The translations under genes were made by a program, and so were the position numbers. From the NCBI GenBank assembly GCA_027624235.1, contig JAQBYB010000006.1, positions 1-64,000 of the forward strand: 64,000 bases of DNA, given 5' to 3'. The DNA is from Pseudomonadota bacterium (GTDB lineage Bacteria > Pseudomonadota > Alphaproteobacteria > Rhodospirillales > Casp-alpha2). Below, piece after piece: positions 1 to 7,880 of this stretch (positions within the stretch are counted from its first letter, which is position 1; the number at the start of each line of letters is the position of its first letter). The notes under the pieces are model-generated. The model was not told where the DNA came from and made no database searches. It worked only from the letters and a program-made list of their open reading frames with translations.

Positions 1-48
1 GTCAGCTCAATTAACGCAATTAAGACAGTGGGTTAAAGGTAATTTGAA

Positions 49-273
49 CTAGTTATCTGGTACAGCCCCCTTCTTTTTTCTGCGAGTGGGTCGTTTTATG
101 CGGCCTTTATCCAAAAATTCTTGAAGCTGTGATTCAACCAAATAACGGACCACTTCAGAATGGCTTCCCCCGACTTCTTGCAAGCCAACAAGTTGATTGA
201 GCAGGTCCTTGGCTCCCGATGGCAGGGTAAACCAAAGCTTATCATTTGATGCGCCTGTTTTCTTTGTGGGCAT
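49..273 (-). CDS. small ribbon-helix-helix-like DNA-binding protein
   Basis: A 74-residue basic protein. I see a short strand-like segment (KLWFTLP), a helix (GAKDLLNQLVGL), a GGSHSE turn and a second helix (EVVRYLVESQLQEFL). This is the layout of ribbon-helix-helix proteins such as CopG, MobC and antitoxins. The C-terminus is strongly basic (RIKRPTRRKKK). ATG at 273 is preferred to an in-frame TTG at 282, though neither has a clear Shine-Dalgarno. Upstream, between 341 and 372, lie a 10-base direct repeat and a perfect 14-base palindrome that could be its operator. The gene is AT-richer than the housekeeping DNA further right, which suggests acquisition. The fold is inferred from sequence pattern only, and the function (repressor, antitoxin or relaxosome accessory) is not known. 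Confidence 0.6.
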   Translation of the reverse strand: MPTKKTGASNDKLWFTLPSGAKDLLNQLVGLQEVGGSHSEVVRYLVESQLQEFLDKGRIKRPTRRKKKGAVPDN

Positions 274-340
274 AACAAACAATTATAACTATTGGATAAT
301 AAGATACTAGTCTGGTTCTAAGTTGATAAGTATCTATTGA

Positions 341-372
341 CAAATAGGGCCAAATAGGCACAATATATTGTG
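341..372. promoter_or_regulatory. possible operator: direct repeat plus 14-bp palindrome
   Basis: CAAATAGG occurs twice with a 10-base period (341-358). It is followed by the perfect palindrome CACAATATATTGTG (359-372). Both lie upstream of the leftward ribbon-helix-helix-like gene. Small RHH proteins commonly bind such short repeats in their own promoter, so autoregulation is a reasonable inference. No binding evidence exists here. Confidence 0.35.
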
Positions 373-390
373 TTTACGATGCGTATGTGA

Positions 391-496
391 CTACGGTGAG
401 ACTCCCAGCCGAAGCCCTTCGGGGTGCAATGGGGGAGCAAGGGAGCGCCCCCCGTACGCAACGAATAGGCGGCAGGTCGATTATTCGGTCTGCCGC
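391..496. other. structured non-coding stretch with nested hairpins
   Basis: Between the two leftmost genes there is a compact set of inverted repeats. CTCCC (402-406) can pair with GGGAG (433-437), enclosing a tight CCGAAG/CTTCGG hairpin (409-422). A second hairpin is GCGGCAG (469-475) with CTGCCGC (490-496). GCAAGGGAGCGCCCCCC (437-453) has a loose resemblance to MobQ-type nick regions. No relaxase gene is visible in the window, so a transfer origin is only a speculation. The second hairpin is followed on the + strand by a T/A-rich run and might act as a terminator. Confidence 0.3.
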
Positions 497-933
497 TTTA
501 TTATTTCAGGATAGGGGTTTCTGATAATGCTGTTGCGTTTTGAGGCCTGCCTCAACAGTCTTCGAAATTCAGAAAAGTTAGTGCGGTGAAAAGTTTCTAC
601 ATGAATGCCTGAATCGTCTTTAGTCGCTTTCAAAACTAACTTGAACGGCCTCCCTTCTCTTTCTTCAGCAATATATCCCATCATTAAATGTCTAGGGCGC
701 TCTGGGTTCTTCACCGCATACCCCTTTCTCATGGTCAAAGACAAAAGAGGAAAGTCGCTAAATAGAATATCGGGGTGGGTAAACCGTTCTTTGTCATAGG
801 TATACTCAGAGAGCAGGACCATTCCATTTTTTCCGGCTCCGATAGAATCAGCAAGCTTTCTTTCTAAAAGCCCAACCTCTACTGGACCCCTGCTTATGTT
901 GGCAACTAGGTTTGCTAGCTCGACATCATCCAC
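481..933 (-). CDS. unrecognised 150-residue protein, possibly horizontally acquired
   Basis: A soluble 150-residue protein with no signal peptide or membrane segment. Translation appears to start at GTG 933, supported by GGAG nine bases upstream. The C-terminal half (about residues 60-130) alternates strand-like segments, such as LMMGYIAEEREGRPFKLVLK, with a final GIHVETFHRTNF segment and a basic helix. This is vaguely like the barnase/EndoU/RelE-type nuclease folds common in mobile DNA, but I see no diagnostic catalytic set. It lies 70 bases downstream of mltA on the same strand yet is AT-rich with different codon use, so it is probably not part of the old mltA operon. I do not recognise it. 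Confidence 0.6.
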   Translation of the reverse strand: MDDVELANLVANISRGPVEVGLLERKLADSIGAGKNGMVLLSEYTYDKERFTHPDILFSDFPLLSLTMRKGYAVKNPERPRHLMMGYIAEEREGRPFKLVLKATKDDSGIHVETFHRTNFSEFRRLLRQASKRNSIIRNPYPEIIKRQTE

Positions 934-1003
934 CCTTTTGTTCTCCGTCTTTTCTTGGAAATTAATTTGTGAATATGTCCGAGCATCATATTTTCGAATG
1001 GCC

Positions 1004-2200
1004 CTACTTCGGCAACAGCAAATAATAGCTGCCGCGTTGTTTCATTGCGCCGGCCATGATCCCGGCTGCCCTGCCGTAGCCGACGAACAGGTCGCCGCGC
1101 ACCGGGCCTTTGATGGCGCTGCCCGTATCCTGGGCGATGACCAGACGGCGGAGCGGTTTTCTCGACTTTCCCGGCTCGGTGGTGTTGAGCCAGATCGGCG
1201 CGCCGAGGGGAATAAATGTCCGGTCAACGGCGAGGCTCCGGCCCGGCGTCAGGACGACCCCCTGCGCCCCGATGGGGCCGTCGCCATCGAAGATGCGGAA
1301 AAAGATATAGGACTTGTTTAAATCCATCAGCCGAAGGCCCGCCAGCGGGTTGGCCTCAAGCCACGCCTGAATAGTTTGCATCGAGACAGCGTCCGAATTC
1401 AAAATTCCCTTGGCCACCAGTTCCCGCCCGATCGGCGTGTAGCGATGACCGTTGCGCCCGGCAAACCCGATCCGCACTTGCGATCCGTCCGGAAGCACCA
1501 CCCGGCCCGAGCCCTGGATGTGCAAAAAGAAGGCGTCGATAGCGCTATCGACCCACAGCAGTTCCAGCTGCTGGCCCTTGAGAACGCCTTGATTGATCTC
1601 GGCGCGGGTCGGAAAGGGGATGATTTTATTGTTGCGGAGCCGGCCGGAAATAACCTCGCCTTTCCATTTCGGTGTAAATTTTTCGAGATCGATGGAAACA
1701 AGATCTTTCGGAAGGCCGTAAATCGGATACTGGTAGGTGGTGTCGGGCTGCCAGGCGCCGCGAAGTTCCGCCTCGTAATACCCGGTAAACAGCCCCTGGG
1801 CCTGGCCGTCATTGCTGGCCCGGTACGGCAAGAAGTGCGATTCGAAAAAATACCGGATCTCGGTCTCGGTTCCCGATTGCACCCTGGCCGCCGCCGCGCA
1901 AATCGGCAACCAGTCCGAAATTCGGCTCGGCGCCAATTTGGGCTCAAGCGTTACGTCGGGCGCCACGGTCTTTAATTTTGCGCACGACTTAAGAAACGCC
2001 GGCAAGGCCTCTGACAGCCTGTCGCCCTTCCATCCGGGAAGCTCATCGAAGCTGGTGAGGGTCGGCCTTAGGTCCCCCCAGGGGATTTCGGCGGGTTGTT
2101 CAGTGGGAATCAGGGGCAGCCCGCATGCCGCCAGCAGAGAAAGAAGCAACGCCACCGTCGGCGGCGTCAAAAAATTTGAGTAGGGTTTTTGTCTACTCAA
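1004..2200 (-). CDS. mltA: membrane-bound lytic murein transglycosylase A (MltA)
   Basis: MltA cleaves the glycan strands of peptidoglycan, forming 1,6-anhydromuramic ends, and sits in the outer membrane as a lipoprotein. An N-terminal hydrophobic stretch ends in the lipobox-like LLAAC. The central MltA domain includes FTGYYEAELRG. The C-terminal 3D-type barrel carries AQDTGSAIKGPVRGDLFVGYG, containing the conserved catalytic Asp region. The reading frame stays open to 2368, but that extension overlaps the Tim44-like gene heavily. A TTG at 2200, overlapping that gene's stop (TTGAGTAG), gives a 398-residue protein beginning MSRQKPYSNF with a proper signal peptide. I therefore propose translational coupling to the upstream gene. 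The exact start is uncertain and the identity is firm. Confidence 0.9.
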   Translation of the reverse strand: MSRQKPYSNFLTPPTVALLLSLLAACGLPLIPTEQPAEIPWGDLRPTLTSFDELPGWKGDRLSEALPAFLKSCAKLKTVAPDVTLEPKLAPSRISDWLPICAAAARVQSGTETEIRYFFESHFLPYRASNDGQAQGLFTGYYEAELRGAWQPDTTYQYPIYGLPKDLVSIDLEKFTPKWKGEVISGRLRNNKIIPFPTRAEINQGVLKGQQLELLWVDSAIDAFFLHIQGSGRVVLPDGSQVRIGFAGRNGHRYTPIGRELVAKGILNSDAVSMQTIQAWLEANPLAGLRLMDLNKSYIFFRIFDGDGPIGAQGVVLTPGRSLAVDRTFIPLGAPIWLNTTEPGKSRKPLRRLVIAQDTGSAIKGPVRGDLFVGYGRAAGIMAGAMKQRGSYYLLLPK

Positions 2201-2903
2201 GGCTGCTGGTCGCAACCAGGGACCAGTTCGGATCGCGGGACTTCGTGTCTCTGGCGAAGGTCCAGAAATCGGTGACATCGATAACCGCGTTGGGGTTGCC
2301 ATCAATGACGTCGCCGTTTTCATCCCGGGTTGAGTTGATTTGTTGACTGACGAATTTGACGGTGACATTCACGGTCCGGCTCTCGACAAAAGCCTCGTTG
2401 ATTTCCGCCGATAGAATGCCGACCAGCGTGTCTTCCAGGGTTTCGCCGGCTTGCTCCCGGTCCCTGATTGCTTTGGTGAAATTGGCCAGAACCTCTGGGT
2501 TCAACAGTGGCTTCAGCGCCCCCGCGTCACCGCTGGAATAGGCGCCGAGAATGACCTCAAAGGCAATGCGCGCGCCGGAAAGAAATTCCTTCGGATCAAA
2601 GCTCGGATCAAGCGCCCGGATTTTTTTGTAGTCCTCCGCCAGGGGGCCATCGTCGTCAGCCGGCTTATCCTCGGTTGCTTTTTCGGCATCCGCCCTTGAC
2701 GCCTTGTCACGGCGGTCCGGCAGCGGCACCACGTTTTCATCGGGGGATTCCTGGGATTGTTCCTTTTGCTGTTTTTTAAACGGATCATCGAACTTATTCT
2801 CGTGACCGTCCCGGCGACCGAGAACACTGCGAAGCCGCAACACCAAAAAGGCCGCAACCATCGCGAAGAATATGATGTCGATAAACTGGAAGTTTTCGCC
2901 CAT
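2193..2903 (-). CDS. Tim44/TimA-like domain protein
   Basis: A 236-residue protein with one N-terminal membrane helix (about residues 8-24, IIFFAMVAAFLVLRL). A charged low-complexity linker follows (about 30-90), then a Tim44-like domain with FLSGARIAFEVILGAYSSGD near its start. Alphaproteobacterial members are relatives of mitochondrial Tim44. They are inner-membrane anchored and conserved in this exact position beside mltA, fxsA and secB. The molecular role in bacteria is not established. It is divergent from fxsA across 192 bases and its stop overlaps the proposed mltA start, so the two form an operon. Confidence 0.85.
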   Translation of the reverse strand: MGENFQFIDIIFFAMVAAFLVLRLRSVLGRRDGHENKFDDPFKKQQKEQSQESPDENVVPLPDRRDKASRADAEKATEDKPADDDGPLAEDYKKIRALDPSFDPKEFLSGARIAFEVILGAYSSGDAGALKPLLNPEVLANFTKAIRDREQAGETLEDTLVGILSAEINEAFVESRTVNVTVKFVSQQINSTRDENGDVIDGNPNAVIDVTDFWTFARDTKSRDPNWSLVATSSLE

Positions 2904-3095
2904 TTTCTATAACGGCTCTTTAAACCACACGAGACGGACCTAGGTGGACGGCCCCGCACACTTGAGTTAAACACATTGTCCAAACACCCACACAGGTTAA
3001 CGGCTAACGGCACCCAGGTCCATAAACCTGTCCCCATGGTCGCAAAGCGGTAGGCCCCTAGGGGTAGATAGTCAGGAAAGCGGGAAAGAGCAAGC

Positions 3096-3668
3096 ATGGG
3101 AGCCGTCCTTTTCATTATCCTGGTCGGCGTGCCGATTATCGAAATCACCCTTTTTATAAAAGTCGGCGCGTTGATCGGCCTTTGGCCGACCATCGGCGTT
3201 GTCATCCTGACCGCCCTGGCCGGCACCATGTTGTTGCGCCTCCAGGGTTTGGCGACACTGAGAAAGGCGCGGGCCAGCCTTGAACAGAACCGCTTTCCCC
3301 TGGACGCGGTTTTTGACGGTCTTTGCCTGGCGGTGGCCGGCGCGTTGTTGCTGACGCCCGGTTTTTTCACCGACGGAGTCGGGCTTTTGCTTTTTCTGCC
3401 GCGATTACGAAATTTTTTGCGCCACCGTATTGCCCGCATTCTGGCTGAACGCGGCCATGTTGAGGTGCGCACCGCGGGGCCGCAGGGAGCGCCGGGCCCT
3501 ATTATCGATGGTGAGTTCGAGGACATTACGCCCGAGGACACTACGCCCGACGATATCAGGCCGCCGAAACCGCCCCGCCATAACGAAGACTACCGCCCGA
3601 AGAGGTTGTTCAGGCTTCCGTTCCATGATAGCCACGGGGCCTCTTACGTATTCAGCACGTATTGTTAA
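3096..3668 (+). CDS. fxsA: FxsA family membrane protein
   Basis: FxsA-family cytoplasmic membrane protein of 190 residues. Membrane-spanning segments are visible at about residues 3-22, 27-47 and 75-100, with the family-typical LLLTPGFFTDGVGLLLFLP. A hydrophilic tail contains short TPED/TPDD repeats (about 145-160). E. coli FxsA, when overproduced, relieves F-plasmid exclusion of phage T7; its normal role is unknown. It begins at ATG 3096 behind AAAGAGC, lies 21 bases upstream of secB and is probably cotranscribed with it, as is common in alphaproteobacteria. Confidence 0.9.
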   Translation: MGAVLFIILVGVPIIEITLFIKVGALIGLWPTIGVVILTALAGTMLLRLQGLATLRKARASLEQNRFPLDAVFDGLCLAVAGALLLTPGFFTDGVGLLLFLPRLRNFLRHRIARILAERGHVEVRTAGPQGAPGPIIDGEFEDITPEDTTPDDIRPPKPPRHNEDYRPKRLFRLPFHDSHGASYVFSTYC

Positions 3669-3689
3669 ACAGTTATCGGAAGAGAAATC

Positions 3690-4241
3690 ATGGCGAAAAA
3701 ACCAACGACAGACGGCGCAGCCGACGAAAATGCAGACGCCGCCCCCATCGCGGCGGACCAGGTTCCCGAACAGGCGGTTAATGAGCAGCCGCTTGCGATC
3801 AACGCCCAGTATACCAAGGATCTTTCCTTTGAGGCGCCGGGCGCGCCCGCAATCTACGGACTAATGCAGCAAGAAGCGCCGGACATCAGCGTCAGCGTTA
3901 ATGTCAACGTCAGCCCCCTTCAGGAAAGGACCTTTGAGGTCATTCTTGAGATCGGCGCCGAGTGCAAGGTCAAGGATCAAACGGCGTTTATTGTTGAGCT
4001 GGAATACGCCGGTGTTTTCACCCTGGCCGTGCCCGAAGAACATGTTCAACCAATATTGCTGATTGAATGCCCGCGCCTGTTGTTTCCGTTTGCCCGAAAC
4101 ATTCTTGCCGATGTTACCCGTGACGGCGGGTTTCCTCCGTTGATGCTGGGACCGCTGGATTTTGCCTCCATGTACCAAGCCAAGATGCAGGGGCTTGAAA
4201 GCGCCATGGCGGCGGGTGCGGACGCGGACGCCGACACATAA
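3690..4241 (+). CDS. secB: protein-export chaperone SecB
   Basis: SecB is a cytosolic tetrameric chaperone that keeps presecretory proteins unfolded and hands them to SecA. The 183-residue protein has an acidic, low-complexity N-terminal extension of about 35 residues. The SecB core follows: YTKDLSFEAPGAP, then FEVILEIGAECKV and the CPRLLFPFARNILADVTRDGG region. C-terminal GFPPLMLGPLDF is typical. GGAAGAGAA precedes the ATG. It faces convergently into dnaQ, whose stop is 13 bases away. Confidence 0.95.
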   Translation: MAKKPTTDGAADENADAAPIAADQVPEQAVNEQPLAINAQYTKDLSFEAPGAPAIYGLMQQEAPDISVSVNVNVSPLQERTFEVILEIGAECKVKDQTAFIVELEYAGVFTLAVPEEHVQPILLIECPRLLFPFARNILADVTRDGGFPPLMLGPLDFASMYQAKMQGLESAMAAGADADADT

Positions 4242-4254
4242 CGCCGTTGAGGCT

Positions 4255-4920
4255 TTAAGCCCTCCAGATCGGCGCGTCTATTTTATCAAGAAACGCCGCG
4301 TGGGCGGCCTCTTCCTCGGGGCTCGGCGCATGCGGCCGTGGCGGCCGGCGGCTCACCGCAGCGCCTTCGATGATGATCTCGGTATTGGCGGCCAGCTCGA
4401 GGCCCTGTTGACGACCGCCGATCAATTCCAGGTAAACATCCGACAGCAGCCGTGCGTCCTTCAATGCGCCATGCAGGGTGCGATCCGAGTTATCGATTTG
4501 AAAGCGGTGGCACAAGGCGTCCAGGTTGGCGGGCGATCCGGGGAACTTGCGCCGCGCCAGCCCAACCGTGTCGATGGCGCGTTCCGCCGATAGCGGTTCC
4601 TGGCCGACCCTTTCACGCTCGGCGTTTAGAAAGCTTAAGTCAAAATCGGCATTGTGAATAATCAGCATCGAATCGCCGATAAAGGCCTCAAAAGCCTCGG
4701 CAATATCGGCGAATGTTGGCTTATCGGAAAGAAAGTCCTGGCTCAGCCCGTGGATCGCTTCGGCCTGTTCGGGCATATCCCGCTCAGGATTGATATAGGC
4801 ATGGAAGTGCTGGCCGGTGGGCATGTGATTAACCAGCTCGACACAGCCGATCTCGACGATCCTGTCGCCGGACTTTGCACTCAGGCCCGTGGTTTCCGTA
4901 TCAAGAACGACTTCGCGCAA
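4255..4920 (-). CDS. dnaQ: DNA polymerase III epsilon subunit (3'-5' exonuclease)
   Basis: The proofreading subunit of the replicative polymerase. Motif ExoI is VLDTETTGL at the N-terminus (residues 5-13), ExoII is IIHNADFDLSFL, and ExoIII contains HGALKDARLLSDVY, so the DEDDh active-site residues are present. A C-terminal polymerase-binding tail follows. An ATG at 5001 exists in frame but would add 27 residues overlapping coaE. A TTG at 4920 gives MREVVLDTETTGL, the usual beginning, with AGGGAG eight bases upstream, so I choose TTG (221 residues). The start lies 20 bases inside the 3' end of coaE, consistent with coupled translation in a coaE-dnaQ unit. Confidence 0.93.
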   Translation of the reverse strand: MREVVLDTETTGLSAKSGDRIVEIGCVELVNHMPTGQHFHAYINPERDMPEQAEAIHGLSQDFLSDKPTFADIAEAFEAFIGDSMLIIHNADFDLSFLNAERERVGQEPLSAERAIDTVGLARRKFPGSPANLDALCHRFQIDNSDRTLHGALKDARLLSDVYLELIGGRQQGLELAANTEIIIEGAAVSRRPPRPHAPSPEEEAAHAAFLDKIDAPIWRA

Positions 4921-5566
4921 CAACCCTACTCCCTGCCGGGGGGTGAACAGGCGACCGGGGCGGCCAATTTCTTCCCTGCCAATCCCGGGTGAGTCTGACA
5001 ACGTTCAAAATCTGAAGCAAGCTGAAGTCGCGGCCAAGGCCGGTTAAAACGACAAAATCCGAACGGCGGCGCTTTTCCACATCCGGTATTTGCCGCGCCA
5101 GAATAGAATCCAGTCTTTCGCGGGTCATGCCGGGCCGCCTGAGAACCCTTCGTTCCTGTAGGAACCTGGGCGCCGATACCGTAATCACCCCGTCACAACG
5201 ATCTTCGGCGCCGGTTTCAAACAGCAGCGGAATGTCGAGAACAACCTGGCGGCAGCCTTGGCGGGCGCTGCGCTCGAGAAATCGGCGTTCGCGCTTTCGA
5301 ACCATTGGATGCAGAATTTTTTCAAGCCGGACAAGCGCATCCGGATCACCGAAAGCCCGCTTGGCAAGGGCCTCGCGGTTAAGCGCGCCCTTTACCACCG
5401 CCTCGGGAAACATCTTGGCAATCATGTCCGCCGCTTCGCCGCCGGCCCCGGTTAGCTCATGAACGGCCTTGTCGGCATCATGAACAGGCAGCCCCAACCG
5501 CCGAAAATTATTAGCGGCGACGGTCTTGCCCATACCGATCGACCCGGTCAGCCCAAGGATCAGCAT
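4901..5566 (-). CDS. coaE: dephospho-CoA kinase
   Basis: CoaE phosphorylates the ribose 3'-hydroxyl of dephospho-CoA, the last step of coenzyme A synthesis. The P-loop is GSIGMGKT (residues 8-15), and the family motifs HPMVRKRE and LDIPLLFETGAE follow. The protein is 221 residues. The last 30 residues or so, rich in Arg, Pro and Ser, extend past the usual family end and overlap the beginning of dnaQ. The gene overlaps the 3' end of aroE by seven bases in the maf-aroE-coaE-dnaQ run, a common alphaproteobacterial order. Confidence 0.94.
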   Translation of the reverse strand: MLILGLTGSIGMGKTVAANNFRRLGLPVHDADKAVHELTGAGGEAADMIAKMFPEAVVKGALNREALAKRAFGDPDALVRLEKILHPMVRKRERRFLERSARQGCRQVVLDIPLLFETGAEDRCDGVITVSAPRFLQERRVLRRPGMTRERLDSILARQIPDVEKRRRSDFVVLTGLGRDFSLLQILNVVRLTRDWQGRNWPPRSPVHPPAGSRVVARSRS

Positions 5567-6408
5567 GGCTCAAGGCCCTCCAGGATAAAGGTTCTCAAGG
5601 CGTCCGTGACCTCAGGCTTGACCCCGAACCAAAAGAAAAAACCCGGCCGCGCCTGATGCAGCAACATGCCTAACCCATCAACGGTCGGGTTGCCGCGCCC
5701 GCCAGCCGCCGCCAACAACGGCGTCGTCAACGGCGTATAGACGATGTCCGTAACCACCGCGGACTCCGGTAGCGCCACAAGGTCCAGATCAAGGGGGTCT
5801 TTTCCCGTCATCCCCAAGGTCGTGGTGTTGACGAGCAGCCCGATTTCCTCGAGCGCCGAGGCGCGCTTGTCCCATTCGACGACGGTGATGGCGCCGCCAA
5901 TTTCCTTGGCCAGCCGTTCGGCGCGTTCCTTGGTTCGGTTGACCAGCCTGAGCTCGCTGACGCCGGCGTCCAATAACGCAACAACAACGGCGCGCGCCGC
6001 GCCGCCGGCGCCGAGGACCGTGACCGGGCCTTGGTCCGCCGCCCAATCCGGGGCGCCGCCTTTCAGGTTTTCCATAAAACCGAAGCCGTCGGTGTTGCCG
6101 CCATACAGCTTTCCTTCCTGCACGACGACAGTATTAACGGCGCCGATGCGCCGGACGTTATCATCCACCGTATCCATATGGGCGACGGCGGCCTCTTTGT
6201 GGGGGACGGTGATGTTGACGCCGGCGAATTCCTGGCTGGCAAGCTTGAGCAAAAAAAGCCTGAGCGTCTCCGGCGGTACCGGCAGCGGCTCATAGACACC
6301 GTTGATGCCGTGCTCCTTCAACCAATAGCCGTGCAGGCGCGGCGACAGGGAGTGGCTGACCGGCCAGCCGATGACGCCGGCTTGAATAAATCTTTCGTTT
6401 TCAGTCAT
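5560..6408 (-). CDS. aroE: shikimate dehydrogenase (NADP+)
   Basis: AroE reduces 3-dehydroshikimate to shikimate in aromatic amino-acid synthesis. The substrate-binding region SHSLSPRLHGYWL is near residue 20. The catalytic-lysine motif NITVPHKE follows, and then the Rossmann motif VLGAGGAARAV with the NADP-selecting NRT at the end of the second strand. The C-terminal DGLGMLLHQA is typical. Length is 282 residues, normal for the family. It begins six bases from the maf stop and overlaps coaE by seven bases, so it is cotranscribed. Confidence 0.95.
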   Translation of the reverse strand: MTENERFIQAGVIGWPVSHSLSPRLHGYWLKEHGINGVYEPLPVPPETLRLFLLKLASQEFAGVNITVPHKEAAVAHMDTVDDNVRRIGAVNTVVVQEGKLYGGNTDGFGFMENLKGGAPDWAADQGPVTVLGAGGAARAVVVALLDAGVSELRLVNRTKERAERLAKEIGGAITVVEWDKRASALEEIGLLVNTTTLGMTGKDPLDLDLVALPESAVVTDIVYTPLTTPLLAAAGGRGNPTVDGLGMLLHQARPGFFFWFGVKPEVTDALRTFILEGLEPC

Positions 6409-6413
6409 CCGCG

Positions 6414-7010
6414 CTATTCCTCAACAGCGCCTACCTTGCGTAAAAATTCCAGCAAGGCCAAGAGGGGAAGTCCCAAAATAGCAAAATAATCGCCGTCGAT
6501 GCGGCTGAATAGTTGCGCCCCCGCCGCCTCCAGCCGGTAGGCGCCGACGCTTTCCAGGATGCCCGCGCCGGACCCGTCAAGATAGCGTTCCAGGAACCCG
6601 TCCGAAAAATCACGCATCGTCAGGGCGGGCGTTTCCAGGTGCCGCCAGACATTGGCCCCGCCCCGATACACTGAAACCGCGCAGATCAGTCGGTGGCGGC
6701 GACCGCGAAGCGCCCGCAGCGTTTCCGCCGCAGCGTCTAAATCCGGCGGCTTATCAAACCAGCGACCGTCACATTCCAGAATTTGGTCGGCGCCGATGAC
6801 CAGGGCGTCCGGGTAGCGGGCGCCGACATCGGCGGCTTTGGCGTCGGCCAGGGTGGCGGCGGCGGTTTCTACATCACCGCCCTGCGTGCGACTTTTGTTC
6901 TTGATGATATCCTCGTCGACTGTCGAGGCTTCGCAGGTGTGCGGGACACCGGCGCACCTTAATATATCGCTGCGGATTTTACTGGCCGAGGCCAACACGA
7001 TAGAGCTCAT
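6414..7010 (-). CDS. maf: Maf-like nucleoside triphosphate pyrophosphatase
   Basis: Maf/HAM1-superfamily proteins hydrolyse non-canonical or modified nucleoside triphosphates to the monophosphate and pyrophosphate. The N-terminal IVLASASKIRSDIL and the central VIGADQILECDG, with the conserved Asp, are clear. Length is 198 residues. Which Maf subgroup (dTTP/UTP or 7-methyl-GTP) is not decided from sequence. It lies between ppsR (28 bases upstream) and aroE (five bases downstream), in the order usual to the left of the alphaproteobacterial origin. Confidence 0.92.
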   Translation of the reverse strand: MSSIVLASASKIRSDILRCAGVPHTCEASTVDEDIIKNKSRTQGGDVETAAATLADAKAADVGARYPDALVIGADQILECDGRWFDKPPDLDAAAETLRALRGRRHRLICAVSVYRGGANVWRHLETPALTMRDFSDGFLERYLDGSGAGILESVGAYRLEAAGAQLFSRIDGDYFAILGLPLLALLEFLRKVGAVEE

Positions 7011-7038
7011 GGCGCGCCCGTTATCCTATTGAGGACAA

Positions 7039-7872
7039 TCAGTCTTCTTGTTCCCTGCGGCGGTTGTGCATCTGAATGATGGTCGCCGCCGTCTCCTCAA
7101 TCGATTTACGGCTGACGTTAATCACCGGCCAGTTGTTTTTGGTGAACAGGCGCCGGGCGTCGTTGATTTCCTCCGACACCTTTTCAAGATCGACATAATC
7201 GCTGCTTTCGTCCTGGTCGAGCAGTTTCAGCCGCTGGCGGCGAATTTCAACCAGGCGCTTGGGTTCCTTGGTCAGCCCGACGATCAATGGGTTGGTGGCG
7301 GTAAATAGCTCATCGGGAAGTACACAACCCGGGACAATTGGAATGTTGGCGGTTTTAATGCCGCGGTTGGCCAGATAAATGCTGGTCGGGGTTTTCGACG
7401 TCCTTGAAACACCCACCAACACGACGTCCGCCTTGTTCAGATCGCGGGTCATTTGCCCGTCATCATGGCTGAGGACAAAGTGCATGGCCTCGATGCGGCT
7501 GAAATATTCCGCGTCCATAACATGTTGGCGGCCGGGCATGGGATGAACTTCGGCGTCCAGGTGGTTGCCCAATTTGGCGATGATCTGGTCAAGCACAGCA
7601 ATGCAAGGCACCTGAAGTTTCCGGCATCCTTCTTCGAGTAGGTCGCGGACTTCCTCGTTGACGATGGTATAAAGGACAAACCCCGGATCTTCGCGAATGC
7701 CGTCCAGGACTTCCTCGACCTGGTCCTTGGACCGTACCATCGACCAAAGATGTTCATTGGCGTCGATGGTGTCGAATTGCACCAGACACGCACGCGCCAC
7801 CAGGCTGACGGTTTCTCCCGTCGAGTCTGAAACCATATGAAGATGAAAGGTTTTAACGTGTTTGTCGGTCAT
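7039..7872 (-). CDS. ppsR: phosphoenolpyruvate synthase regulatory protein (kinase/pyrophosphorylase)
   Basis: DUF299 family bifunctional enzyme. It inactivates PEP synthase or pyruvate phosphate dikinase by ADP-dependent phosphorylation and reactivates it by Pi-dependent dephosphorylation. The N-terminal FHLHMVSDSTGETV and the P-loop-like VGVSRTSKTPTSIYLANRG (about residue 155) are diagnostic. Length is 277 residues. Known biology: a homologue at this position flanks the Caulobacter and Rickettsia origins opposite hemE. Its 5' leader lies inside the origin region and can form a stem-loop at 7881-7905. Confidence 0.93.
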   Translation of the reverse strand: MTDKHVKTFHLHMVSDSTGETVSLVARACLVQFDTIDANEHLWSMVRSKDQVEEVLDGIREDPGFVLYTIVNEEVRDLLEEGCRKLQVPCIAVLDQIIAKLGNHLDAEVHPMPGRQHVMDAEYFSRIEAMHFVLSHDDGQMTRDLNKADVVLVGVSRTSKTPTSIYLANRGIKTANIPIVPGCVLPDELFTATNPLIVGLTKEPKRLVEIRRQRLKLLDQDESSDYVDLEKVSEEINDARRLFTKNNWPVINVSRKSIEETAATIIQMHNRRREQED

Positions 7873-7880
7873 TTTGCCCC

